Below are positions 1 to 8,594 of a stretch of 45,823 nucleotides of DNA, one piece after another (the first letter of the stretch is position 1; every line of letters starts with the position of its first letter). The notes under the pieces are model-generated. The model was not told where the DNA came from, did no database searches, and saw only the letters and a list, made by a program, of their open reading frames with translations. A program made the translations under genes and the position numbers. This stretch comes from Leptolinea sp964424035 (GTDB lineage: Bacteria > Chloroflexota > Anaerolineae > Anaerolineales > Anaerolineaceae). Location of the stretch: contig CAYRHB010000012.1 of the NCBI GenBank assembly GCA_964424035.1, positions 1-45,823 of the forward strand, read 5' to 3'.

Positions 1-65
1 ACTTTTTTTGTCTATTTTTTAGGGAACGATTCTAGGTTAGTTTTGAGTCGTCCTCTTCTTTTTAC

Positions 66-1340
66 TTAGAAGGAAATGAACGCCAATGGGACCAGCATCT
101 CATGCGAACTCAAGCCGCCATGCCTCCCGATAAGCCGGTTCTCCCTGTTTGACCACCACCAGTATGCATCATCGAAAGGGACTACCACCATATCTCCGAT
201 CCGGTTTGGAGTCATTGAGTAGATATCTGTATGCCCCATAAGGCCACTGGCAAGCGCCTCTTTGCCCTCGAATACCTGGAATTTTCCCGGCCAGGTCCTG
301 TTGATGTAATCAAGCGCTGTATCCTTGCACCCTTCTTTAATATGCAAAAAGGGAAGACGGTTTTCACCTGTCGGTCGTATAACCAATTGTTCAAGAAATT
401 CCGGATGACGTAGAAGATCGTATTCATCATGAACCGGAGTGAATTGAAAACCGTGGTCGGCGGTAACAAGTAATAAAGTTCTTCCCGATGAAAATTTTAA
501 AAGCTCATCTTGCAGATCACGCAGATATCGGGAAAAATCGCGCAATGCCAACCAGACCCTCGGATCATCCGGACCGTAGACATGGGAAAGTTCGTCAATC
601 TCACTCCAATATGCGTAAAGGTAAAGCGGACATGACGTTTCAGTTTGGACAAATTGCCGTATACGGTAAAACAGGTCACCCATTGAGTGATATCCTTCCC
701 GTCTTGCCAGTGGGAACAACATGCCAGTCAGGCTGGAATGTGCGATACCGGCAGGATGCAGGGCAATGACCGATCCACCCTGCCGGTTTATGTGAACATC
801 AATGGTTTTTCCGGGCAAAAAATTGTGTTGCTTGAAACAGTTGTTTATTGGATCGTCGTTATCTACCCTGTAAGGCATGGGGGATTGCAGGATCATATTG
901 TAAACTGCACCAAATTCTTTTAACCATAACTCATAGGCAATGTTCCCATGTGACGCCGGTGACTTACCGGTATTCAGGGTGGTCAGAGCCGCGCATGTCG
1001 TACTGGGAGCGATACTGGTTATGGGAAGCAGGTTCTTTTGATCCGACAGGTCATTCCAGAAAGAAAAATCTGCATATGGATCTTGCTTCATCCAATTTTT
1101 AAGCCGGAACCAGCCAAGTCCATCCATCAGGATCACTATTACTTTCTCAAATACCTCATCACAGAATGGATAGCTATCATCCAAACCCTGTCCTTCGATG
1201 GGCTCAATCCCCAACCACCCGCAGATGGAATCAGGCAGGTTGGCGAGGCTGTATCCAGCATAATCGGGGAACACGATCCCATCCCTGTGAATTCCCAGCA
1301 ACGCAGATTGTCTTGAAAGCAAACCGTCCAGGGTAACCAT
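66..1340 (-). CDS. Alkaline phosphatase superfamily hydrolase (nucleotide pyrophosphatase/phosphodiesterase type)
   Basis: A 424-residue metal-dependent phosphoester hydrolase of the alkaline phosphatase superfamily. The metal and nucleophile motifs are visible in order: LMDGLGW with Asp73, the nucleophile region APSTTCAALTTL with Thr114/115, SEIDELSHVYGP giving an Asp/His pair, TADHGF, and a late GRHGG histidine. No signal peptide or membrane segment is evident, so a cytoplasmic enzyme is likely. It starts at an ATG and lies divergent from the phosphoribosyltransferase gene. Substrate cannot be told from sequence; family members act on nucleotides, phosphodiesters or phosphonates. Confidence 0.85.
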   Translation of the reverse strand: MVTLDGLLSRQSALLGIHRDGIVFPDYAGYSLANLPDSICGWLGIEPIEGQGLDDSYPFCDEVFEKVIVILMDGLGWFRLKNWMKQDPYADFSFWNDLSDQKNLLPITSIAPSTTCAALTTLNTGKSPASHGNIAYELWLKEFGAVYNMILQSPMPYRVDNDDPINNCFKQHNFLPGKTIDVHINRQGGSVIALHPAGIAHSSLTGMLFPLARREGYHSMGDLFYRIRQFVQTETSCPLYLYAYWSEIDELSHVYGPDDPRVWLALRDFSRYLRDLQDELLKFSSGRTLLLVTADHGFQFTPVHDEYDLLRHPEFLEQLVIRPTGENRLPFLHIKEGCKDTALDYINRTWPGKFQVFEGKEALASGLMGHTDIYSMTPNRIGDMVVVPFDDAYWWWSNRENRLIGRHGGLSSHEMLVPLAFISF

Positions 1341-1397
1341 GATCCTATTTTATCTAAAATGCAATATCGTAATATTTATTATTTTTGAAGGGTAAAC

Positions 1398-1406
1398 TGC
1401 TATAAT
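1398..1406 (+). promoter_or_regulatory. Extended -10 promoter for the phosphoribosyltransferase gene
   Basis: TGCTATAAT is a perfect extended -10 element (TGnTATAAT), 32 bases upstream of the ATG at 1439. No good -35 lies 17 bases upstream, which fits the extended -10 class. An AAGGA ribosome site at 1427-1431 follows. Confidence 0.6.
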
Positions 1407-1438
1407 TTTCATAATAAACACTTATTAAGGAAACCGGC

Positions 1439-1957
1439 ATGAGACGTGAAATCCTCACCTGGCAGGATATCGATCAGTTAGTCGATCATTTGATCCCGCA
1501 ATTTGAATCCGAATATGATTCCATGTTACTGATCACCCGCGGAGGTATAGTTCCCGGCGGCCTGTTGGCCGAAGCCCTGAACATGATTTCGATTCTCACT
1601 GCGGCGGTTGACTTTCCGGCTGAAATTGAAGGTGAGAAAGAACACGCCCGTTTGCGGGTATGGCCCAAGTTTCTTCAATTCCCGGATGACACGCTATTGC
1701 GCGATAAACGCGTATTGATCGTGGATGACGTCTGGGGATCCGGCCGGACAATTACAGCTGTGAAGAACCGGATTTCAGGCGCGGGCGGGGTTCCTTCAAC
1801 GTGTGTGCTTCACTTCAATCCATACAGGAATTTATTCGGCAATGTCAGGCCGGATTTCTTCGCCGCGATTACAGACGCCTATATTGTGTATCCGTGGGAA
1901 ATCAGCCATGGACAGGACGGCGTTCTGCTTCCAGGATTGGACCCCTCTTCACAATAG
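1439..1957 (+). CDS. Phosphoribosyltransferase family protein (purine/xanthine type)
   Basis: A 172-residue type I phosphoribosyltransferase. The PRPP-binding signature is complete at residues 91-105 (RVLIVDDVWGSGRTI) with the acidic pair Asp96/Asp97. The N-terminal ITRGGIVPGGLLAEAL stretch matches the PPi-binding loop of the hypoxanthine/xanthine enzymes. It would transfer a ribose 5-phosphate from PRPP to a nucleobase in purine salvage, but base specificity is not readable. It ends 4 bases before the convergent glycosyltransferase gene, leaving no room for a terminator between them. Confidence 0.85.
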   Translation: MRREILTWQDIDQLVDHLIPQFESEYDSMLLITRGGIVPGGLLAEALNMISILTAAVDFPAEIEGEKEHARLRVWPKFLQFPDDTLLRDKRVLIVDDVWGSGRTITAVKNRISGAGGVPSTCVLHFNPYRNLFGNVRPDFFAAITDAYIVYPWEISHGQDGVLLPGLDPSSQ

Positions 1958-1961
1958 CTAT

Positions 1962-3005
1962 TCAATTAAATAACGCGTTGCAGTATTGATCCACCATGGC
2001 AGACAGGCTAAAGGCTTCCTCAGCCCGTCTGCGGGCTGGTTCCTTGAACCGATCCTGATTGGTCAATATCTGGCGGGCAGCACCGGCCAATCCTTCAATA
2101 TCCGGGTTTTCCAGATTCCAGTAATTGGAACCATACGGAACAACAAGTCCGGCATCTCCGGTGATGATCTCAGGAAGAGAACCAGTTGAATATGCCAGAA
2201 CAGGCAAACCGCATGCCAGGGCTTCGATCACAGAATTGGGACAGGCTGCGTTCAGGTCAGCAGAGAATAGGAGATGGGCAGACCTGTCCAGCGCCGCGAT
2301 CTGATTCCCGGGGACAATCCCCGCCCAATCCACCATATTCGCGGATTGACGCGACCAGTATGTTTTCAAATAATCCGGCGCGCTGCCGGCAACTGTCAGG
2401 CGGACCGGTTTATCCATCTGCCGGTTTAATAATTGGGTAAGTTTTACCGCTGTATCCAAACCTCTCTCATATCCGCCGCCAATGTGGGCTTCCACCATTA
2501 AAAGCCGGTAGCAATCTTCGGGGGGCTTTCCGTCACCCACCGGCGAGAATTCCTGCAAATCAACCCCGTTGTAAACAACTGTTGAAGACGTCCGCAGGGA
2601 ACCATACACTGTCTGCCACCATTTGCTGGCGAATTGGCTCTGGTAGATGATATGGTCAGCCAGATTCTTCCGAATAGAACGCAGAATAAAATTGTTTACT
2701 TCACACCGGATAAAATACCCTGGTTGTACCCGTTGCTTTCGGTGGATCCAATTCATTCCATTTAGGCGTTGGACAATCCGAAGGCCTTTCTGCCGTGCCT
2801 TGAGCAGTGTGGGGATGTCACGGGTTCCTCCAATCACCAACACCGCTGAACAGCCGGGGTCATCAATGGACCCGGTAATGGAAATACCCCTGGCCTCCAA
2901 ACCTGCCACAAGGCGGCCGCGAAATGAAGCCGGTCCGCCTAGTCCATCCAGTTTGGGAAGTATATAAACGCCCCTGTTATTCAGCTTTTCTTCATTGACA
3001 ACCAT
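1962..3005 (-). CDS. Glycosyltransferase, family 4 (GT-B fold)
   Basis: A 347-residue GT-B glycosyltransferase. The C-terminal nucleotide-sugar-binding half carries the retaining GT4 signature CPNSVIEALACGLPVLAYS followed by GSLPEII, that is, the Glu-x7-Glu pattern. The N-terminal acceptor half has a glycine-rich LDGLGGPASF loop. No membrane helix is seen. It overlaps the end of wecB by 25 bases, so the two are likely cotranscribed, and it may add a sugar to a surface glycan built with UDP-ManNAc or ManNAcA. Donor and acceptor are unknown. Confidence 0.85.
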   Translation of the reverse strand: MVVNEEKLNNRGVYILPKLDGLGGPASFRGRLVAGLEARGISITGSIDDPGCSAVLVIGGTRDIPTLLKARQKGLRIVQRLNGMNWIHRKQRVQPGYFIRCEVNNFILRSIRKNLADHIIYQSQFASKWWQTVYGSLRTSSTVVYNGVDLQEFSPVGDGKPPEDCYRLLMVEAHIGGGYERGLDTAVKLTQLLNRQMDKPVRLTVAGSAPDYLKTYWSRQSANMVDWAGIVPGNQIAALDRSAHLLFSADLNAACPNSVIEALACGLPVLAYSTGSLPEIITGDAGLVVPYGSNYWNLENPDIEGLAGAARQILTNQDRFKEPARRRAEEAFSLSAMVDQYCNALFN

Positions 3006-4138
3006 TTAGTGATATTCTCCTGATACGCCAGAATGGATTCAATGATCCTGCGGGCAGCCTGTCCATCACCAAATGGATTGCGATACGGTTGTTCTGGAAG
3101 TTCAGATGAGGCATCCAGGACTTTTGTCGCTTCTTCTATTATGGAAGCACGATTCGTGCCGACAAGTTGCAGAATACCACTTTCCAATCCTTCCGGCCTT
3201 TCAGTTTTTTCCCGTAAAACCAGGGTTGGTTTCCTCAGGCTGACCGCTTCCTCCTGTATCCCACCGGAATCGGTAAGCACAAGTTTTGCCTGTTTTAACA
3301 GATGGACAAGCGGCAGATACTCCAGAGGATCAATCAGGTAGATTGATGGAGTATTCCCCAGCAACCTGTGAACCGGTTCGCTCACATTGGGGTTCCGGTG
3401 CACAGGATAAACAAATTTGACCCTATCACCGAACCGTTTTGCCAGTTCCAGGATTGATTCACAAATCTGGACCAAAGGTTCACCAAGATTTTCACGGCGA
3501 TGGGCTGTCACCAAAACCAGATCACACCCGGGGGTAATGCCAATTTCACTCATCAACCGGTCAAACTCTTCAGGCGCCGGCCGGTTAATTATGGTTTGAA
3601 GGGCATCCACAACCGTGTTTCCGGTCACGCGTATGTGCTCTTCAGGGATACCTTCATGCAGTAAATTACTGCGGCTCCATTCTGTCGGCGCGAAGTTCAA
3701 GTCAGCAATCGCACTGATGATGCGACGGTTGATCTCTTCCGGAAAAGGCTGCCATTTATCAAATGTCCGTAATCCGGCTTCCACATGGCCTACCCGGTAT
3801 TGCCGGTAGAATGCGCCTAATGCAGCCGTCATGGCAGTAGTGGTATCACCCTGTACCAGAACCCAATCCGGTTCAAATTCGTTGAATACCGGATCCATAT
3901 TCGTAAGGATTTCCGATGTTAAATGAGCCAGCTTCTGATTGGGTTGCATGAGATTCAGGTCGACATCCGGATGGATATCAAAAAGGGACAGGACCTGGTC
4001 CAGCATTTCTCTATGCTGACCGGTAACGCAAACTCGTAGATCGAATTCATCCCGTTCTGAAAGACGTTGAACGACTGGAGCCATTTTAATAGCTTCGGGC
4101 CTTGTGCCGAACACCGTCAATACTTTTGTTCTTTTCAA
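2981..4138 (-). CDS. wecB: UDP-N-acetylglucosamine 2-epimerase (non-hydrolysing)
   Basis: A 385-residue enzyme that interconverts UDP-GlcNAc and UDP-ManNAc. The opening TVFGTRPEAIKMAPVV and the internal GHVEAGLRT motif are diagnostic, and VTAHRRENLG and LTDSGGIQEEA give further substrate-binding loops. Length matches the family. It begins 24 bases after wecC ends and overlaps the downstream glycosyltransferase, forming a three-gene minus-strand unit. With WecC it would make UDP-ManNAcA for a surface polysaccharide or a secondary cell-wall polymer. Confidence 0.95.
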   Translation of the reverse strand: MKRTKVLTVFGTRPEAIKMAPVVQRLSERDEFDLRVCVTGQHREMLDQVLSLFDIHPDVDLNLMQPNQKLAHLTSEILTNMDPVFNEFEPDWVLVQGDTTTAMTAALGAFYRQYRVGHVEAGLRTFDKWQPFPEEINRRIISAIADLNFAPTEWSRSNLLHEGIPEEHIRVTGNTVVDALQTIINRPAPEEFDRLMSEIGITPGCDLVLVTAHRRENLGEPLVQICESILELAKRFGDRVKFVYPVHRNPNVSEPVHRLLGNTPSIYLIDPLEYLPLVHLLKQAKLVLTDSGGIQEEAVSLRKPTLVLREKTERPEGLESGILQLVGTNRASIIEEATKVLDASSELPEQPYRNPFGDGQAARRIIESILAYQENITKWLSMKKS

Positions 4139-4162
4139 TTCGTTTTATCGCTTCCCGGGTTT

Positions 4163-5440
4163 TCAGGACCGTCCAACACCCAACCTGAAAACCTTGAATC
4201 CGCCGGCGGTCCATTTCTCAACCGGCCAGGTATTTACAGCATCCACAACAATACGGGCGGGAGTCAATTTTGAAACGACTTCAGGTTCAAGTATACGAAT
4301 GGGGGTATGTGGAACCAGTAGAAGAATAGCTTCCACATCACTGAATACTTCTGCCAGAGATGGAACCAGGTCCAATCCGGGAATTTCAGCTGTAGTCTTG
4401 TACGGTTCAAACGCTTTCACCCTTGCGCCTTCCTGTACCAGAAGGTGCGCAGCTTCAACGGCCGGACTCTCACGGATATCATCAACATCCGCCTTGTATG
4501 ATAATCCCAGCACGGCAATCTTTTTATTTCGAAGCGATCCCAGTGCCCGTTTTACCAGGCGGACGACAAATTCCGGCTGGCCGTCATTAACCTTGCGGGC
4601 TGTGTGAATTAATGGAGTTATATCCGGTGCGGCTTCCACCAGGAACCAGGGATCCACGCTGATACAATGCCCGCCGACACCCGGTCCCGGATTCAATATC
4701 CTGACCCGTGGATGTTTGTTCGCCAGTTCGACCGCTTCCCAGATATCGATCCCGAAACGATCTGCCAGGCGTGAGAATTCATTCGCAATCGCGATATTTA
4801 CATCGCGATAGGTGTTTTCCATCAATTTGACCATTTCCGCCGTTGTGGCGTCTGTCAGGATAATCTCGCCTTTAACAAAATGCTTGTAAAGATCTCGTCC
4901 GGCTTCCGCAGAGTCTGCATCAATGCCGCCGATGATCCGCGCGTTTTCTATCAACTCTTTTAGAATCTGTCCGGGCAAAACCCGTTCGGGAGAATAACAA
5001 AGCTTAAAATCTTTTCCGGCCTTCAAACCGCTCTTTTCCAGAATTGGCGCGACAAGCCCTGTCGTGGTCAAGGGGGGAGACGTTGACTCGAGTATGACCA
5101 GATTCCCTTCACGCAAGTGGGGAACAATGGCTTTGGCAGCCGATGAAACGAATGAAAGATCCGCTTGCTTGTCACCATAGAAAGGTGTGGGAACGGCAAT
5201 AATGAAGGCATCAGCTTCTTCCGGTTCAGATTGAACCCGGAGTTTTTCATTCTTAATGGCTGTCTTTACAAGATCGGGCAATCCCGGTTCGTAGATATGC
5301 AATTCGCCGGATTGAAGAATTTTAATGATCTGTGGATTTACATCCACGCCCACGACTGTTATTCCATTTGTGGCAAACGTACTGGCGGTCGGAAGACCAA
5401 TATATCCCATGCCTAAGATGCAGATTTTTTCAAAGTTCAC
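4163..5440 (-). CDS. wecC: UDP-N-acetyl-D-mannosamine dehydrogenase
   Basis: A 425-residue UDP-sugar 6-dehydrogenase (UDPGDH/MDH superfamily), assigned to WecC mainly because it lies beside wecB. The N-terminal NAD-binding Rossmann motif GMGYIGLP is followed by the central domain with the catalytic segment GPGVGGHCISVDPWFL, where Cys259 is the nucleophile, and by the C-terminal substrate domain with LGLSYKADVDDIRESPA. The reaction is two successive NAD-dependent oxidations of C6 of UDP-ManNAc. The start is a GTG preceded by AGGTG; the nearby ATG in another frame stops at once. It is the first gene of its unit. Confidence 0.9.
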   Translation of the reverse strand: MNFEKICILGMGYIGLPTASTFATNGITVVGVDVNPQIIKILQSGELHIYEPGLPDLVKTAIKNEKLRVQSEPEEADAFIIAVPTPFYGDKQADLSFVSSAAKAIVPHLREGNLVILESTSPPLTTTGLVAPILEKSGLKAGKDFKLCYSPERVLPGQILKELIENARIIGGIDADSAEAGRDLYKHFVKGEIILTDATTAEMVKLMENTYRDVNIAIANEFSRLADRFGIDIWEAVELANKHPRVRILNPGPGVGGHCISVDPWFLVEAAPDITPLIHTARKVNDGQPEFVVRLVKRALGSLRNKKIAVLGLSYKADVDDIRESPAVEAAHLLVQEGARVKAFEPYKTTAEIPGLDLVPSLAEVFSDVEAILLLVPHTPIRILEPEVVSKLTPARIVVDAVNTWPVEKWTAGGFKVFRLGVGRS

Positions 5441-5565
5441 ATGGACACCTTTGGAGTGGATTTACTGCCGAAGAATTATCCCATAATTCCCAGAGCATGC
5501 AAAGACCCGCCATCGTTGTAAAAACTATCTATAATATAAAAGATATCTAACGAGGCGGTGAAGAC

Positions 5566-6072
5566 TTGACCCATATCAATTTTGGCACATTGGTCCCTTT
5601 GGTTGTTGCAATAATTGCGGGAGGATTGGGGTGTGTACTCTTGATCCTCTCATGGCAGCTAAAGCGCAAGGATTCCATTACCAGCCACTGGCTTCCGGTT
5701 CAGGGCGTTGTTTTGAGCAGTGAAGTTAAAGAATACAGACCTGTGGCAACAACTAATGAAGATCAAACCACGTTCGCACCATTGGTACGATATCAATATA
5801 TATGCAATGGACACACCTATCTGGGTATCCGGGTCACCTTCAACAATATCAGATACTCAAAGGTGAAAGCAGAGCAAGTTGCCAGCCAGTACTCTACTGG
5901 CGATACCGTCACCGTTTATTATGACCCCCTTCATTCGGAAGAATCCGTTCTTGAAAAAGACATAAGTAATTACAGTTCGCTGCGATTAAGTGGATTGATA
6001 TCTCTGGCACTTAGTTTCGGTTCACTCTGTATCGCAATTCTTGTCTTATGGCTGGAAAAAGCTTTGCAATAA
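5566..6072 (+). CDS. DUF3592 domain membrane protein
   Basis: A 168-residue protein with two hydrophobic helices, near residues 8-28 and 140-162, flanking a beta-rich soluble domain. The middle region has the DUF3592 pattern: an early W-x-P-V-x-G-x-V motif, a strand ending in VRYQY, and VTVYYDP near the end. Its function is unknown in the family. The start is a TTG with a GAGGCGGTG ribosome site just upstream; no better start is available. A TATAAT at 5530-5535 could be its -10, but no matching -35 was found. Confidence 0.7.
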   Translation: MTHINFGTLVPLVVAIIAGGLGCVLLILSWQLKRKDSITSHWLPVQGVVLSSEVKEYRPVATTNEDQTTFAPLVRYQYICNGHTYLGIRVTFNNIRYSKVKAEQVASQYSTGDTVTVYYDPLHSEESVLEKDISNYSSLRLSGLISLALSFGSLCIAILVLWLEKALQ

Positions 6073-6122
6073 GTCCGATCATCACAGAAATTGACCCGTT
6101 CATTTCATGATAAACTCATAAT

Positions 6123-8549
6123 ATGCCGTTGGAAGTATTGATTGCGACACCTTCCGGACCCTTTGGGGAATTGATCCGGCTTTCGCTGGAAGCTGACCCG
6201 CAATTCAAATGCGCCATTTTAAATGAGATCGCTGAGATTGATGCCTTTCTACAAGAAAATCCTGTCGAAGCGGTGATATTTGATTGCTCATTTTCTGCAT
6301 CCGAACCCGGCGATGTCGTCAAAATGATCAGGGGACATGTTCCCACACCGGCGGTTTTACTTGTCCCGCCGGAAAACCAGTCGGAAATCAACACGCTTCA
6401 AGCTGCCCGGCCGGATGGCTTGATTACCCGTCCTTTTGACGCTTCAGTCCTCTCCGAACAGATTCAAGCAGCTATAAATAAAAAGAATACCCGCCCGTTA
6501 AAACCAGTCCCATCTGAAAAACCAGCCACCAAAGAAACCTGGTGGAACATCTTTCAGGCTGGAATCAAAGAAACTGCCGCATCAAATGGGATGATCGTGC
6601 AAAACGGCATGGTTATCGCGAGTACACCCGGTACCAGCCCGGCGCTTCAGCAACAGGTGAATGCCTCAGTTTTGCGATTCTGGAATCCAAAAGATTCTGC
6701 CGACCTGATGCGCTATGTGAAAGACCTGGTTACCGGCCAGGAATGGATGATGTACGCTACCCACGCAGCAGATAACGCTGTGCTGGTATTGCTTTTCCTG
6801 CCACAAACCCCCATAACAAAAGTGCGCAGTCAAACAATAAAACTGGCACATGATGTTTCAACTCATATGACCAGAATGCCGGAAAGGAATACAGAATCCG
6901 GATACCTTGAAACAACCGAACCACCCCGTCTCGAAGAGATCCTTGGCGGAGCTCCATCTTCGTCCGTTCCGGGCGAAAACAAAAAGGGATTTCCGGTTGA
7001 ATGGTTCAAAGAAGCGGATCTGTCATCCTTTGGAGCAGATGCATCGTATCCCATTTCTCCTTCAGATTCTACCGATTCCTCAATAACATCCGGTTCTGGT
7101 TATTTTGAGGTTAAAACGCCCGGTACGGGGGAGCATTCGCAGGAAAACCTAAGCATAGACCAGGAAGATGAGCTGAAGGCCTTTGAAGCCGAAATTAATA
7201 AGAGCACAGAAACTGAAATGGAACCAACCAGCGATCTTTCTCTTGACGGGTTGGACTTTTTTTCAACACCCCTTGAAGTTGAACCGTCAACTGATTTATC
7301 CCCATTGGACGATGTTCCATTCAATACTATTCAGGATCAGACCGGAACCGGATTGGCATCTGATGCAATCCCCTCTGGAGAATTGTCCGCCCATATCACC
7401 CCCTCTGATACCAGACCGGAAATCAGGTCAGCCCAATCTGTCAGTAATCTGGAGGCAATACCTGAAAACCGGCAACCTGAAACTGCTTTGCCGCAGGATG
7501 AGAAGAATTCCATTGATCAATTGGGAAGTAATTTGGATGGAAATGAACTTGATCTTGGTATATTTGAAGAGTTCTATTTGCACTCCAAACCGGATAGCGA
7601 ATCCGGTCTGGATTCCATGCAACCGATCTCTCTTGAAACGGATCATTTGGAGTCGTCTGTCACAACATCCGGAGTTGATACACCAGAGTTTCCAACCGAA
7701 AAAAAGGTTGAATCCGATGTAGAAGAGGTACAGGCCTCTACGTATGAACTACCCGGCGAATCTCCTCTGAAAACCGAAATGGAGGGATCTGCGGAATCTC
7801 ATCGTGAACCCTTATTTAATCTGTCCAGCGTCCAACCGGAAGATCAACAACCTCTTGAAACTGGAATTGAAAGCAGCGGAGTTACAGACGGACAGCTCCC
7901 TGAAGCCGATCAAGGGCTTGATCAGGCAGATGTGGAAACCGGTCACTTAATTCAGGAACCAGACATCTCCGGAGAAGATCACACCCCGGAAGTGTTATTC
8001 CCTGAAGTTGAAGACACGGTAGCATCTGCAGAACGGGCAGAACAAAAAGAGGAACACCCCCAGGAACAATTCTCCGTTGAAATCGAAGATCATCAGCTTG
8101 CAGCCTCCCCGGCTGAAGGCGACCTTTTTTCACGGATGAACCAATTAGAGTCTGCCGAGACAGAAGAAAACCGGGAAACCTACACGGTCGCCCTGATACC
8201 CCGATCTGAAGCAGACATCCTTGTTCGTCAACTGGCCGGGTCACTGAACCAGGCAATTACAAGATTGTGTCTGGCTTTAAATTGGGAATTGGTCAACCTG
8301 ACGATCCGGCCTACATTTATGCAATGGACTGTCTCCGTCCCGCTGGCATTATCGCTGGAAGATATGATCAATATTGTACGGAAAGAGACAACACAGGAAA
8401 TTGGTAAAATCGATCCGGATAGGATATCATCACTTCAAGGGGAAGATTTCTGGGCGCCCCAGAATATGAGCGCGGCCGGAAAGGATTTTGTTCCCTCCAT
8501 TCACTGGCAAAATTTCATCCTGCGGCGCAATCCACGCGAAATTGCCTGA
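6123..8549 (+). CDS. Pseudo-receiver protein with acidic linker and IS200 transposase-like C-terminal domain
   Basis: An 808-residue protein of unknown function with three recognisable parts. Residues 1-120 look like a response-regulator receiver: Asp54 sits at the phospho-acceptor position, but the N-terminal acidic pair is missing and the usual Lys-Pro is Arg-Pro, so phosphorylation is doubtful. Residues about 140-245 may be a roadblock/profilin-like domain. Residues about 250-680 are a Glu/Ser/Pro-rich, probably disordered linker. Residues 687-805 resemble the Y1 (IS200/IS605) transposase fold with the catalytic residues lost. No ribosome site precedes the ATG; TTGACC at 6091 and TAAACT at 6111 (spacing only 14) might place transcription start at or near the ATG. 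It is followed by polA after 45 bases. Confidence 0.75.
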   Translation: MPLEVLIATPSGPFGELIRLSLEADPQFKCAILNEIAEIDAFLQENPVEAVIFDCSFSASEPGDVVKMIRGHVPTPAVLLVPPENQSEINTLQAARPDGLITRPFDASVLSEQIQAAINKKNTRPLKPVPSEKPATKETWWNIFQAGIKETAASNGMIVQNGMVIASTPGTSPALQQQVNASVLRFWNPKDSADLMRYVKDLVTGQEWMMYATHAADNAVLVLLFLPQTPITKVRSQTIKLAHDVSTHMTRMPERNTESGYLETTEPPRLEEILGGAPSSSVPGENKKGFPVEWFKEADLSSFGADASYPISPSDSTDSSITSGSGYFEVKTPGTGEHSQENLSIDQEDELKAFEAEINKSTETEMEPTSDLSLDGLDFFSTPLEVEPSTDLSPLDDVPFNTIQDQTGTGLASDAIPSGELSAHITPSDTRPEIRSAQSVSNLEAIPENRQPETALPQDEKNSIDQLGSNLDGNELDLGIFEEFYLHSKPDSESGLDSMQPISLETDHLESSVTTSGVDTPEFPTEKKVESDVEEVQASTYELPGESPLKTEMEGSAESHREPLFNLSSVQPEDQQPLETGIESSGVTDGQLPEADQGLDQADVETGHLIQEPDISGEDHTPEVLFPEVEDTVASAERAEQKEEHPQEQFSVEIEDHQLAASPAEGDLFSRMNQLESAETEENRETYTVALIPRSEADILVRQLAGSLNQAITRLCLALNWELVNLTIRPTFMQWTVSVPLALSLEDMINIVRKETTQEIGKIDPDRISSLQGEDFWAPQNMSAAGKDFVPSIHWQNFILRRNPREIA
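8181..8546 (+). other. Degenerate IS200-type (Y1) transposase-like domain within the preceding gene
   Basis: This is the part encoding residues 687-808. The order YTVALIPR, a long helix, NWELVNLTIRP, then VSVPLALSLEDMINIVRKE and finally GEDFWAP follows the Y1 transposase layout of first strand, helix, HUH strand, KGRSS helix and FW motif. At the HUH position (His-hydrophobic-His) it has FMQ, residues 732-734, and the region of the catalytic tyrosine reads IHWQNF. If the match is right it is a domesticated, non-catalytic nucleic-acid-binding or dimerisation domain. This is recognition by eye and has not been confirmed by a profile search. Confidence 0.55.
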
Positions 8550-8594
8550 CGGGATTCGATCAGTGCCAGATTTCCGGTTTATCAGGAGACCGTT

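Noticed and set aside
1..65. T-rich stretch at the left edge as a terminator for the first gene
   Set aside because: The T runs are on the plus strand while the gene is on the minus strand, and no stem is complete within the window.
4104..4607. A 167-codon plus-strand frame
   Set aside because: Antisense to the end of wecC; Ser/Thr/Arg-rich shadow with no motif.
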